From assembly GCF_016863615.1 (NCBI RefSeq), contig NZ_BOPF01000002.1:496001-560000 (forward strand): 64,000 nt of DNA, in the 5' to 3' direction. The position numbers and the translations under genes were made by a program. This document shows positions 25,708-34,997 of this stretch, piece by piece; the first letter of the stretch is position 1; the number at the start of each line of letters is the position of its first letter. The notes under the pieces were generated by a model that had not been told where the DNA came from, searched no databases, and was given only the letters and a program-made list of their open reading frames with translations. The stretch comes from Virgisporangium aliadipatigenens. Its GTDB lineage: Bacteria > Actinomycetota > Actinomycetes > Mycobacteriales > Micromonosporaceae.

Positions 25708-28700
25708 ATGAGCGGCGACCAGCAGGACGCGGCCTCGGGCCAGCTGATCACCGATTCCCTGACCGGGGCGTACTCGCGCGCACTGCTGGCGCCCCGGCTC
25801 GCCGAGGAACTCAGCCGGGCGTCGCGCTCGAGCGCGGGCTGTGCGCTGTTCCTGTTCGACGTCGACTACTTCAAGAGCATCAACGACGCGTACGGGCATC
25901 CCCGCGGCGACGAGGTGCTGCGCCAACTGGCCGACCGGATCCGGGACCTGGTACGCGGCTACGACGTGCTGTTCCGCTACGGCGGCGACGAGTTCGTGCT
26001 GCTGCTGCCCGACACCGGCAAGGCCGACGCGGTCCGGGTCGCCATGCGGATGGTGAACGGCGTGAAGTCGACGCCGTTCGAGGGCCAGCCTCCGCTGTCG
26101 GTCTCGGTCAGCCTGGGCGTCGCCTCGTTCCCCGACGACGCGCTGGACGCCGACGGGCTGCTGGCGACCGCCGACCGGCGCAACTACCTCGCCAAGCACC
26201 GCGGGCGTGCCTGCGCGGTGGCCGACGACGTCGACTCCGACGCCCGCCCCACCTCGTCGCGGATGCTCGAACGTGACCTGCAACTCGCGAGCGTGCGCGA
26301 ATACCTCACGCGGCTGGTGATCGGGGACAGCGGCGTGCTGTTCGTCGCGGGGGAGCGGGGCGCCGGGTACACCCGGTTCTTCGAGGAGGTGGTGCGCAGC
26401 GGCCGGCTGCGCGGCCTGCAGGTGATCGAGGCCGAGGATCCCGACGAGGTCGCCGTCGCCGGCGACCAGCCGGCGCTGGTCGTTCTCGACGGGGAACCGG
26501 ACGAGCGGATCGCCGCGGCGGTCCGGCGGCTGTCCGTCGCGGGCGTGCCGGCCGTGGGCGTGGTGTGCAGGCAGCCGACCGGCAGGCGCCCGGACGCGGT
26601 GCTCGACCTACCCGTTCACGACACCGTCGAACTGTTCGCGTGGTCGACGGCGGCGATCCGGGTCTGGCTGCGCACCACCCTGCAGGGCGAGCCGAGCGCG
26701 GTCCTGGTCGACTGGCTCGCCGCACGCACCAACGGGCTGCCGGCCCGGGTGGCCCGCGAGCTGGAACGCCTCACCGAACGCGGCGCGCTCATCCGCGACG
26801 GCGACGGCTGGAGCGTCGCGGCGGCCGTGCTGCACCGCGGCGGGCGCCGCCGCCGGACACTCCCCGCCCCGATGACCGAACTGCTCGGCCGCCAGCACGA
26901 GACCGCACAGGTGGCGCAGCTGATGGCCGAACGGCGCCTGGTGACGCTGGTCGGCCCCGGCGGCATCGGCAAGACCCGGCTGTCCCTGGCGGTCGCCGCC
27001 GCCGTCGAGGCGAGCTTCGACGACGGCGTGGTCTTCGTCGGCCTGGAAGCCGCCCGCACCGAGGACGAGGTCCTGATGATGACCGCCCGGGCGCTGGGGG
27101 TCGAGGAGACGCCGGCCGAGCCGCTGCGCGACAGCGTCGTCGAACATCTGATCGACCGCGCACTCCTGCTGGTCCTCGACAACTTCGAGCAGGCCCACGC
27201 CGCCGTCGACCTGCTCGGCGACCTGCTCGCATCGGCCCCGCTGGTGAAGATGCTGGTCTCCAGCCGGGAGCGGCTGGGGCTCTACGGCGAGCACCCTTAC
27301 CCGGTGCCGCCGCTGTCGCTACCCGATCCGGGCACGCTGCGGCCCACCGTGGCCGGTGCCGCGCTGGCGGTGGCCGGTTCCCCGGCGCTGGCGCTGTTCC
27401 GGGCCCGCGCGCGGGCCGTCGCGTACGACTTCGCGATCACGGCCGACAACCTGGTCACCGTCGTCGAGCTGTGCCGCCGGCTGGACGGTTTGCCTTTGGC
27501 GATCGAACTGGCAGCCGCGCACAGCGACGTCGTCACCCCGGAGCAGATGCTGGAGGACCTCGCGAACCGGCTGGATCTCCCCGGCGCCGCGCCGCGCGGG
27601 ATGCCGTCGCGCCAGCGCACGCTCAGCGGCACGATCGACTGGAGCTTCTCCCTGCTGGACGGCGTCGAGCAGCAGTTGTTCGTGCGGTTGGGCGCCTTCC
27701 ACGGCGGTGCCCGCCTGGACGCCGTCGCGGCGCTCGCCCCGGACGTCGAGGACCTGCCCAAGCGGCTGGAACGACTGGTCGACAAGAGCCTCGTGCGGGT
27801 CGAGCCCGACGAGCCGGAGGAGTCCCGCTACACACTGCTGTCGACGGTGCACACCTATGTGGCGGCGCGCCTCGCCGAGCAGGACGTCGACGGCGCGATC
27901 CGGTGGGCATACGCCGTTCACTACACGGATCTGGCGGAGCGGGCCGGACCGGAACTGACCGGGCCCCGTCAGGCGTTCTGGATGGGCAGGCTGGAACGCG
28001 AGTACCACAACCTGCGGGCGGCCTCCGACCATTTGCTGACGGTGCCCGGCGGCGCCGCCTACGCGGCCCGGTTGGCGGTGGGGTTGTGGCGCTTCTGGCG
28101 CAACACCGGCCGGCTGCGGCAGGGCCGTGAGTGGCTCGAACGGCTCCTCAGCGCACCGGTCGCGTTGGACGACAGCCCGCGTGCCCGGGTGCTGCACGCG
28201 GCCGCGGTCCTCGCCGCCGCGCAGGACGACCACACCGCCGCTCATGACCTGGCGGCGCACAGCCTCGCGTACGCCGACGCCGCAGGCGACCGGTACGCGA
28301 TGGCCCAGGCCGGCAATGCGCTCGGCATCGCCGCGATGACCGCCGGCGACCTCGAACGGGCCCGCGAGCACTTCTGCGACAGCCTGAACGTGTGGCAGGA
28401 ACTCGACGATCGGGTCGGCCTCGCGATGGCCCACGGCAACCTCACCATGGTCGCCCTGCGCCTGGGCCTGCTCGATGTGGCCCGCCACCACGCGACCCAC
28501 TGCCTGCGACTGGAACGCGCGCAGGGCAACCTGCGCGGCATCATGCTCGGTCTGCTGTGCCTCGGTGAGATCGAGTTCAGCCAGGAGGACACCACGACCG
28601 CCAGTGCGTGCTTCGAGGAGGCGCGAACGCTGGCGCGGGGCGTCGGCGACGTCTTCGGCGAGGCGATGGCGCTGCATCAGCTCGGCCTCGTCGCACACCG

Positions 28701-29028
28701 TTCGGGTGACCGTGCGGCCGCGGTGCGCCAGGTGATGGCGGCCCTCGTGCTGCGCCGCGACGCCGACGACCGCGGTGACCTCGCCGAGTCGCTGGAGACG
28801 CTCGCCGACCTCGTCGGCGTGCCGCAGTACGCGCCCCGCGTCGCCGCACGGCTGATCGGCGCCGCGCAGGCGCTCCGCGACCGGTATGCACTGCCGCCGG
28901 GTGACGCCACCGTTCTTACCCGCCTGGGCCGGCTGCTCGCGGCCGAGGATCTGGACGCCGCCGTCGCCACCGGACGGGCCGCGCCGCTGGACACCATCGT
29001 CGACGAGGCGCTCGACGCGTTGCGCTGA
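25708..29028 (+). CDS. GGDEF diguanylate cyclase fused to STAND (NB-ARC) ATPase and TPR repeats
   Basis: Encodes 1,106 residues from ATG 25708; upstream TTG/GTG 25603-25606 and ATG 25639 are alternatives, but the GGDEF domain starts right after 25708. Residues about 12-165 are a complete GGDEF domain (G-G-D-E-F at 92-96) with an R-x-x-D inhibitory site five residues before it. After a linker comes an AfsR-like STAND ATPase: Walker A G-P-G-G-I-G-K-T (K422), Walker B L-L-L-V-L-D (D491), then a winged-helix segment. The last 350 residues are TPRs. There is no SARP or LuxR DNA-binding domain. It suggests TPR-sensed, ATP-gated c-di-GMP production. It converges on an EAL-DICT gene. Confidence 0.88.
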   Translation: MSGDQQDAASGQLITDSLTGAYSRALLAPRLAEELSRASRSSAGCALFLFDVDYFKSINDAYGHPRGDEVLRQLADRIRDLVRGYDVLFRYGGDEFVLLLPDTGKADAVRVAMRMVNGVKSTPFEGQPPLSVSVSLGVASFPDDALDADGLLATADRRNYLAKHRGRACAVADDVDSDARPTSSRMLERDLQLASVREYLTRLVIGDSGVLFVAGERGAGYTRFFEEVVRSGRLRGLQVIEAEDPDEVAVAGDQPALVVLDGEPDERIAAAVRRLSVAGVPAVGVVCRQPTGRRPDAVLDLPVHDTVELFAWSTAAIRVWLRTTLQGEPSAVLVDWLAARTNGLPARVARELERLTERGALIRDGDGWSVAAAVLHRGGRRRRTLPAPMTELLGRQHETAQVAQLMAERRLVTLVGPGGIGKTRLSLAVAAAVEASFDDGVVFVGLEAARTEDEVLMMTARALGVEETPAEPLRDSVVEHLIDRALLLVLDNFEQAHAAVDLLGDLLASAPLVKMLVSSRERLGLYGEHPYPVPPLSLPDPGTLRPTVAGAALAVAGSPALALFRARARAVAYDFAITADNLVTVVELCRRLDGLPLAIELAAAHSDVVTPEQMLEDLANRLDLPGAAPRGMPSRQRTLSGTIDWSFSLLDGVEQQLFVRLGAFHGGARLDAVAALAPDVEDLPKRLERLVDKSLVRVEPDEPEESRYTLLSTVHTYVAARLAEQDVDGAIRWAYAVHYTDLAERAGPELTGPRQAFWMGRLEREYHNLRAASDHLLTVPGGAAYAARLAVGLWRFWRNTGRLRQGREWLERLLSAPVALDDSPRARVLHAAAVLAAAQDDHTAAHDLAAHSLAYADAAGDRYAMAQAGNALGIAAMTAGDLERAREHFCDSLNVWQELDDRVGLAMAHGNLTMVALRLGLLDVARHHATHCLRLERAQGNLRGIMLGLLCLGEIEFSQEDTTTASACFEEARTLARGVGDVFGEAMALHQLGLVAHRSGDRAAAVRQVMAALVLRRDADDRGDLAESLETLADLVGVPQYAPRVAARLIGAAQALRDRYALPPGDATVLTRLGRLLAAEDLDAAVATGRAAPLDTIVDEALDALR

Positions 29029-29032
29029 CGGG

Positions 29033-30328
29033 TCAGGCCCCGTGGTGGACGCCGCCCTGCAGGGTGTCCACGATGTCCAGCAGCCGCCGCAGCACGTCGC
29101 GGCACAGTGACGGCTGTTGACTGATCACCACGTCCCAGGTCGGTTGACGGCCGTCTACCCCGGCCACGGCGCGCGCGGACACGACGGTCGCCACTGTCGG
29201 CGACAGCACGAGGAAGCAACGCTCGCCGGCCAGTACGTGCTGCGCGGGGAGGTCCGCGGCGCGGATCCGCCAGTCGTTCCAGGTGGCCACGTTCGGCCCG
29301 ACGATGACCACGAGGGGGCAGCGCTCGACCATCATGCGCCACATGTTCTCGGTGACCGGATCCGCGCCCGCGCCCTGCGGGGTGATCGCCGCGACCACGG
29401 GTGGGCGGGCGCCGGTGCACGCCTGGCTCGCCACCGTCTGCACGATGTGTTCCAGCGCGTTCTCCCCGACCCCGTCCGTCCGGTGTGCGCCGCCGTCCAC
29501 CAGCACCTGCCACGGCGTGCGGGTCACGTCCGGCGAGGAGTCCAGCAGCGGCAGGGGCGATCCGGGCACGGTCACGTTCGTCGGCAGCGGCCCCTCCCGG
29601 CCGATCAGGCGCCCCTGCTGGTAGGCCGCGCCGAAGGCCCGCGCCGTCAACGCGTGCTCCTGGCTCTCCACGCGTTCGATCAGCAGCACCGCGCCGGTCT
29701 GCTCGCTCTCGGCCAGCGCCGCCAGCACCGCGTCGGTGGTCTGCCCGAACCGGCTGGTCAGCACCCGCTGATCGAGCTTGATGACGTCGGGCTCGATGGT
29801 CGGCAGCAGTGCCAGACCCTCGTTGCTGTACGCGACGTCACCGACGGAGACGCCCCAGCCTGCCGCCCGCGCCCGCCGCACGGTCTCCAGCACCTGACTC
29901 GGATAGCGCGCGAGCGCCCGACCGGTGAGATCGACGAAGACCCGCAATTTGGCCTCCGCCTCCTGCATCACCGGCAGCAGGTCGTCCGGGCACGGTTCCA
30001 TCAGGGAATCCGCCTCGACATTGACGAACAGCGACAGCGACGGCGGCAGCCCGGCCGAGAGCATCCCGCGGAACGCGGCGGCCCGGCAGATCCAGTCGAG
30101 CTCACCCAGCCGGCCGACGGCGCGCGCCGCGCTGAACAGCTGCGCCGGCGACTGCAGCGGCCCGGCGGGGCCGCGCGACAGCGCCTCGAAGCCGACCACC
30201 TGGTTGCGCCGGGCGTCGACCACCGCCTGGTACTCGATCTCCACGGAGCGGTCGGCGATGATCCGGTCCACGAGCGAATCGCCGCGGTGCGCCGGGCGGG
30301 GACGGCGCTCGAGCGAGCCGACCGTCAC
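29033..30328 (-). CDS. Degenerate EAL domain with C-terminal DICT sensor domain
   Basis: Encodes 431 residues from GTG 30328, behind GAGAGGGAG; an ATG at 30442 lacks such a site. The EAL motif is intact (E48-A-L) and N103 and K184 are present. However, the metal-site T-E is T-G (G136) and the D-D-F-G loop starts G163-D164, so phosphodiesterase activity is doubtful. The C-terminal 150 residues resemble the DICT domain that accompanies EAL and GGDEF proteins in actinobacteria. It is probably a c-di-GMP receptor rather than a hydrolase. Its stop is 4 bp from that of the convergent GGDEF-STAND gene. Confidence 0.82.
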   Translation of the reverse strand: MTVGSLERRPRPAHRGDSLVDRIIADRSVEIEYQAVVDARRNQVVGFEALSRGPAGPLQSPAQLFSAARAVGRLGELDWICRAAAFRGMLSAGLPPSLSLFVNVEADSLMEPCPDDLLPVMQEAEAKLRVFVDLTGRALARYPSQVLETVRRARAAGWGVSVGDVAYSNEGLALLPTIEPDVIKLDQRVLTSRFGQTTDAVLAALAESEQTGAVLLIERVESQEHALTARAFGAAYQQGRLIGREGPLPTNVTVPGSPLPLLDSSPDVTRTPWQVLVDGGAHRTDGVGENALEHIVQTVASQACTGARPPVVAAITPQGAGADPVTENMWRMMVERCPLVVIVGPNVATWNDWRIRAADLPAQHVLAGERCFLVLSPTVATVVSARAVAGVDGRQPTWDVVISQQPSLCRDVLRRLLDIVDTLQGGVHHGA

Positions 30329-30639
30329 GCTCTCCCTCTCGGCGGTCCGGACGGACGAACCGGTGGCCGGCGCCTCGGCCAGGTCCGCGCGCCCCCGATA
30401 ACCGTCCCGGGACCACAACACCCACCCGCTCGACCGCGCCATCGCCCCACTCCAGACTGCCGACCACCAGGCTCATCGGCCGCCCCGGCGGGGCCATGAG
30501 GACTACGGGCCGGTGGGCGATCGGCGTGCCGACGGTGCCGGAAACCCGACATGCACCGCCGCCGTCCCGCGGACCGGCCTCGCCGGCGATCGCCCGAACT
30601 TCGCTCGCCCCCTGCATGCCGAGACCGATAATCCACCTC
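30329..30639. other. Intergenic region between divergent EAL-DICT and GGDEF genes
   Basis: This 311-bp region separates the two divergent c-di-GMP genes. It would shrink to about 197 bp if the EAL gene used ATG 30442. Frames within it are Pro/Arg-rich and look non-coding. No clear dyad, terminator or RNA gene was recognised. Confidence 0.5.
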
Positions 30640-31788
30640 ATGGGTAGGAGGTCAGGCCGTGGCGACAGGCGCCGCCGGGCGTCGGTCCGGTCGGCCGGGG
30701 CCGACGACGAGCCGATCGAGATCCGGGCAGCGCGGTACGCGACCCTACCCGACAGCTGGCTGGAGGCGTCCGCCGAACTCATTTGGATCCAGGCCGTCGG
30801 CTGGTTCACCTATTGGATCGCCGGGAGCGTGTGGGCGCTGGTTTGGCTTGCCGCCGACGCCGTGATCCAGGTCGGACGCATCTGGCTCGGCCTGCGGCAC
30901 CGACGGGCCGTCTCCGCCGGCAAGCGGCCGCCCGATCGGAAACTGGTGGCGACCAATGTCGTGTGGTCGCTGGTCATGGCGGCCGGGACCATCGGCGTCC
31001 TGCAGGTCGGGGATCCGCGCCTGCTGGTGCTGGGCAGCATTGTGCCCGTCGGATATCTGGGTTACATCGCATCCCGATTTGCGGCGCTTCCCCGCCTGGC
31101 AATACCCCTGTTGTACATGATGGGCGCCGCGCAGACAGCGGGGTATGCGCTGTCGCCGCAGCTGCGCGGTATCGCCTTCCTGATACCGGTCACGTCAGTG
31201 GCATTTCACGTCGTGCTGCGGCACAACTACATCACTTTCATGGCTGCCGCCCGGGCGCAGCGGGAATTGCTCCGCCAGTCGATGCACGACCCGCTCACCG
31301 GGCTCGCGAATCGGCTTTTCCTGGGCGAACGCACGGCCGACCTACTCGCGGACCTGACCCAGGAACGCGCTACGGAAGGCTTCGCGATTCTGTGTCTCGA
31401 CCTGGACGGCTTCAAACCGGTCAACGACCGGTACGGGCACGCCGCCGGAGACCAACTGCTGCAGGCTGTCGCCGCCCGACTGCGGGGGAGCGTACGCCCG
31501 AACGACCTTGTTTGCCGGGTCGGCGGTGACGAGTTCGTCATCCTGCTTCCACACACCGACGGCGCAGCGGCCGTCCAGGTCGCCGAACGGCTCACCCTCG
31601 CCTGCGGCCAGCCGTTCGACCTCGGTGCCGTCACCGTCGTCATCGGAGCCAGCGCCGGCATCGCACTCGCTCCCGAACACGGTCGCTCCGCCGCCGAATT
31701 GCTGGAACACGCGGACAGCGCGCTGTACGCCTCCAAACGTCGCGCCAAGGGCGGCTGGACGGTCCACGCAGCGGGGATCGCTGGTTAG
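30640..31788 (+). CDS. Membrane-bound diguanylate cyclase (GGDEF)
   Basis: Encodes 382 residues from ATG 30640 (ATG 30616 is an alternative; neither has a strong ribosome site). A basic N-terminus is followed by about five hydrophobic spans (residues about 45-200) with little extracellular loop, then a linker helix and a GGDEF domain. The domain has D-P-L-T-G-L-A-N-R, metal Asp in L-D-L-D-G-F, an intact V-G-G-D-E-F and an R-x-x-D inhibitory site five residues before it. An active, product-inhibited cyclase is predicted. It is the third c-di-GMP gene in 6 kb. Confidence 0.9.
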   Translation: MGRRSGRGDRRRRASVRSAGADDEPIEIRAARYATLPDSWLEASAELIWIQAVGWFTYWIAGSVWALVWLAADAVIQVGRIWLGLRHRRAVSAGKRPPDRKLVATNVVWSLVMAAGTIGVLQVGDPRLLVLGSIVPVGYLGYIASRFAALPRLAIPLLYMMGAAQTAGYALSPQLRGIAFLIPVTSVAFHVVLRHNYITFMAAARAQRELLRQSMHDPLTGLANRLFLGERTADLLADLTQERATEGFAILCLDLDGFKPVNDRYGHAAGDQLLQAVAARLRGSVRPNDLVCRVGGDEFVILLPHTDGAAAVQVAERLTLACGQPFDLGAVTVVIGASAGIALAPEHGRSAAELLEHADSALYASKRRAKGGWTVHAAGIAG

Positions 31789-31808
31789 ACGCCCGCAGCG
31801 GCGCCACC

Positions 31809-31847
31809 GCCGGCGCCCGCCTCAGCAGAGCCGAAGCGGGCACCGGC
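31809..31847. terminator. Terminator hairpin between convergent genes
   Basis: Arms GCCGGCGCCCGC (31809-31820) and GCGGGCACCGGC (31836-31847) pair with one mismatch around a 15-base loop. It sits in the 67-bp gap between the convergent GGDEF and dctA stops and can serve both directions. Confidence 0.65.
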
Positions 31848-31855
31848 GCGCCGGT

Positions 31856-33250
31856 CTAGGCGGACGCGGTGGCCAGCCGCGGCTGTGCGGCCTGCGCGCC
31901 GGTAGCGGCTGCGGCCTCGGCGGTGAACTCCTTGCGCAGCAGGTCGTCGACATCGATCAGCTTCGGGTTGTCCAGTACCTGTTGGAACCGCTCGCTGTCC
32001 AGGGCGCCCTGCCACCGGGCCAGCACCATGGTCGCGACCCCGTTCCCGATCAGGTTGGTCAGCGCCCGCGCCTCGGACATGAACCGGTCGATGCCCACCA
32101 GCAGGGCGATACCGACGGCCGGGATGGTGTCGCCGAAGGCCGACAGCGACGCGGCGAGCGTCACCAGCCCCGCGCCGGTCACACCCGCCGCTCCCTTGCT
32201 GGAGATGAGCATGAACAGCAGCAGCGCGATCTGGGTGCCGATGGAGACGTCGGCGCCGGTGGCCTGGGCGATGAAGATGGCGCCCATGGTCAGGTAGATG
32301 CACGTCCCGTCGAGGTTGAACGAGTACCCGGTCGGGATGGTCAGACCGACGACGGAGCGTTGGGCGCCGGCGGCCTCCAGCTTCGTGAGCATGCGCGGCA
32401 GGACGGTCTCGCTGGACGAGGTGCCGAGCACGATCAGCAGTTCGTCCTTGATGAGCCGGACAAACTTGAAGATGTTGAACCGTGCCGCGAGTGCCACGGG
32501 GCCGAGGATGGCGACGACGAAGACCACGCACGTCAGGTAGAAGGTGCCCATGAGCGCGGCGAGGCTGCCGAGCACCTTGTCGCCGTACTTGCCGACGGTG
32601 AACGCCATGCCGCCGAACGCGCCGACCGGGGCGGCATACATGATCACCTTGATGACACCGAACATGATCTTCCCGACGGTGTCGATTCCGCGGATGACGG
32701 CCGCCGCGCGGTCGCCGAGGAAGGTCAACGAGACGGCGACGAGGATGGCCACGACAAGGACCTGGATGAGCTGACCGCCGGTGAACGCACCGACGATGCT
32801 CGACGGGACGAGGCCGAGGATGAATCCGGTGATGCCGCTGTCCGCCTTCGCGGCACTGTCCAATGTGGACTTGGCTGCGGCCGGGTCGACGGCGATGTCG
32901 AGTCCGGCGCCGGGCCGGATGAGGTTGATGGCGACCAGGCCGAGTGCCAGCGCGATGACGGTGAGGCCGGTGAAGTACGCGATGGTGCGCAGCGCCAGGG
33001 TGCCGGCCTTGGAAAGGCTGCCCAGCCCCGCGATGCCTACGACGACGGTGCAGAAGATGGTGGGAGCGATGATCATCTTCACCAGGTTGACGAAGAGGTC
33101 GGCGAGCCACTTCATCTCGGCCGCCTGGGCCGGGAACGCCAGACCGTAGGCGATGCCGAGGGCGATGGAGACGAGGACCCAGAAATAGAGGTGCCGGTAG
33201 ATCCGGCGGCGTGGCGGGGACTGGGGGACGTCGATGCTGGTGGGGGCCAT
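31856..33250 (-). CDS. dctA: C4-dicarboxylate:cation symporter (DAACS family)
   Basis: Encodes 464 residues from ATG 33250. It has the DctA/GltP fold, with multiple membrane spans, the serine-rich hairpin G-T-S-S-S-E-T-V-L-P, the P-T-G-Y-S-F-N-L-D-G-T motif and N-L-I-G-N-G-V-A-T near the end. These are signatures of Na+/H+-coupled dicarboxylate uptake (succinate, fumarate, malate) rather than glutamate. A divergent CitA/DcuS-type two-component system lies 145 bp away and presumably controls it. Length is slightly above the usual 430-450 because of a polar Ala-rich C-terminal tail. Confidence 0.92.
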   Translation of the reverse strand: MAPTSIDVPQSPPRRRIYRHLYFWVLVSIALGIAYGLAFPAQAAEMKWLADLFVNLVKMIIAPTIFCTVVVGIAGLGSLSKAGTLALRTIAYFTGLTVIALALGLVAINLIRPGAGLDIAVDPAAAKSTLDSAAKADSGITGFILGLVPSSIVGAFTGGQLIQVLVVAILVAVSLTFLGDRAAAVIRGIDTVGKIMFGVIKVIMYAAPVGAFGGMAFTVGKYGDKVLGSLAALMGTFYLTCVVFVVAILGPVALAARFNIFKFVRLIKDELLIVLGTSSSETVLPRMLTKLEAAGAQRSVVGLTIPTGYSFNLDGTCIYLTMGAIFIAQATGADVSIGTQIALLLFMLISSKGAAGVTGAGLVTLAASLSAFGDTIPAVGIALLVGIDRFMSEARALTNLIGNGVATMVLARWQGALDSERFQQVLDNPKLIDVDDLLRKEFTAEAAAATGAQAAQPRLATASA

Positions 33251-33328
33251 CTCTCCTCCGGTGCATGGGCGGCGTGTGCGTGAGGAGGACTGTGAACGGT
33301 GTCACGGGCGACGTCTCGCTTTTGTTCA

Positions 33329-33353
33329 TTACGGTCACGTTCGGCTGCCGTAA
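33329..33353. promoter_or_regulatory. Inverted repeat in the dctA/sensor-kinase divergent promoter
   Basis: TTACGG (33329-33334) and CCGTAA (33348-33353) are perfect arms 13 bases apart, centred in the intergenic region. This is a candidate site for the response regulator encoded downstream of the kinase, whose C-terminal domain is a helix-turn-helix. Confidence 0.45.
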
Positions 33354-33395
33354 CGGTTGACGCTCATCGAGCGTGTCCCTCGTCACACTGGCCCC

Positions 33396-34997
33396 ATGAG
33401 CACGTTCTTCGCGCGTACGAGCCTGGCCCGCCAGCTGTTCGTGCTCCAGGCGGCGGTCCTCGCGTCACTCGTGATCGTGGGAGCCGCGGTCGCCTACTAC
33501 GACGCGAAGAGTGACGCCGAGGACGCCGCACGTCAGCGGGTGCTGGATCTGGCCCACGCCACCGCACTCTCGTCCGACGTGGTGACCGGGCTGCGCGAGC
33601 ACGACGGGGCCGGCCGTTTGCAGCCCTACGCGGAGAGCGTGCGCATCGTCAGCCAGGTCGACTTCGTCGTGGTGATGACCACGGAAGGCATCCGCTACAC
33701 ACATCCCAACCCCGCCCGGGTGGGCGGACGGTTCATCGGAACGTTCGCACCGGCGGTGGCCGGTCGGCCGGTCACCGAGACGTACACCGGGACTCTCGGA
33801 CCGTCGGTTCGGGCGGTGGTGCCCGTGTTCGACGGCGGACGCGTCACGGGACTGGTCGCGGTCGGAGTCACGACCCGCCGCATCGCCGACGATCTCGGCA
33901 GCCAACTGCGCATGGTGGTCGTCATCTGCGTCGCGGCGCTGTTGATCGCCGGAGCCGGCGTGGGCATGATCAGCCGACGGCTGCACCGGATGACGTTGGG
34001 CCTCGGACCGGCGGAGATCACCGGCATGTACGAACACCACGACGCGGTGCTGCACGCCATGCGGGAGGGACTGATGGTGTTCGACCGAGCCGGCCGGCTG
34101 ACCGTCGTGAACGACGAGGCTCGGCGCCTGCTCGGACTCCACGGCGACGTGAACGGTCGGACCGCGGCCGACCTGGGGGTGGGCGGTTCGCTCGGCGATC
34201 TTCTGCGGGCCGGCGCCACGGCCCACGACGAGATCCACCTGACCGAGGAGTCCGTGCTGGTGGTGAACCAGTCGCAGGCGTCGAGGCGGGGGCGCCGGCT
34301 GGGTACGGTAACGACGCTGCGTGACCATACGGAGCTGCAGGCGCTCTCCGGCGAGCTGAACTCGGTGCGCGGCTTCGCCGAATCGTTGCGGGCGCAGGCG
34401 CACGAGTCGGCGAACCGGCTGCACACGGTCATCACGATGGTCGAGCTCGGCCGGACCGATGACGCCCTCGCGTTCGCCACCGAGGAACTGGCCACGACGC
34501 AGCAACTCGCCGACGAACTGCAGTCGGCGGTCGGTGAACCGGTGCTCGTCGCGTTGCTGCTCGGCAAGGTCGCCGAGGCGAGCGAACGAGGGGTCGAACT
34601 GAGCGTCAGCGGCGACACCGCGATGGCGCAGCTGCCGATCCCCGCCCGGGACCTGGTGACACTGCTGGGCAACCTCGTGGACAACGCGATCGAGGCGGCG
34701 ATCGCGGCCCCACCGCCCCGCCGGGTGACCGTCCGCCTGCGACAGGACGACAGCGGCCTGCTGATCCGGGTCGCCGACAGCGGTGCCGGTCTCGCGCCCG
34801 AACAGGTCGACAACGCGTTCGCTCGCGGCTGGTCGACCAAGCTCGACGACCGACCGCACGGCCGAGGACTGGGCCTCGCGCTGGTGCGACAGGTCCTTCA
34901 TCGGCACGGCGGTGTCATCGACGTGACCAACGACCACGGCGCCGTCTTCGTCGTACGGTTCCCCGCCCACTCGACGGTCGCGCACGGTGTCGGGTGA
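33396..34997 (+). CDS. CitA/DcuS-type sensor histidine kinase
   Basis: Encodes 533 residues from ATG 33396. TM1 is at about 15-35, an extracytoplasmic PAS-like CitA domain at about 36-170, TM2 at about 175-198, and a cytoplasmic PAS at about 212-320. The dimerisation helix contains the phospho-acceptor His in A-Q-A-H-E-S-A-N-R-L-H. The HATPase domain shows N-L-V-D-N-A-I-E-A-A and G-R-G-L-G-L-A-L. The family senses citrate or C4-dicarboxylates outside the cell. It overlaps the response-regulator start by 4 bp and diverges from dctA, so dicarboxylate-induced uptake is the likely job. Confidence 0.92.
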   Translation: MSTFFARTSLARQLFVLQAAVLASLVIVGAAVAYYDAKSDAEDAARQRVLDLAHATALSSDVVTGLREHDGAGRLQPYAESVRIVSQVDFVVVMTTEGIRYTHPNPARVGGRFIGTFAPAVAGRPVTETYTGTLGPSVRAVVPVFDGGRVTGLVAVGVTTRRIADDLGSQLRMVVVICVAALLIAGAGVGMISRRLHRMTLGLGPAEITGMYEHHDAVLHAMREGLMVFDRAGRLTVVNDEARRLLGLHGDVNGRTAADLGVGGSLGDLLRAGATAHDEIHLTEESVLVVNQSQASRRGRRLGTVTTLRDHTELQALSGELNSVRGFAESLRAQAHESANRLHTVITMVELGRTDDALAFATEELATTQQLADELQSAVGEPVLVALLLGKVAEASERGVELSVSGDTAMAQLPIPARDLVTLLGNLVDNAIEAAIAAPPPRRVTVRLRQDDSGLLIRVADSGAGLAPEQVDNAFARGWSTKLDDRPHGRGLGLALVRQVLHRHGGVIDVTNDHGAVFVVRFPAHSTVAHGVG

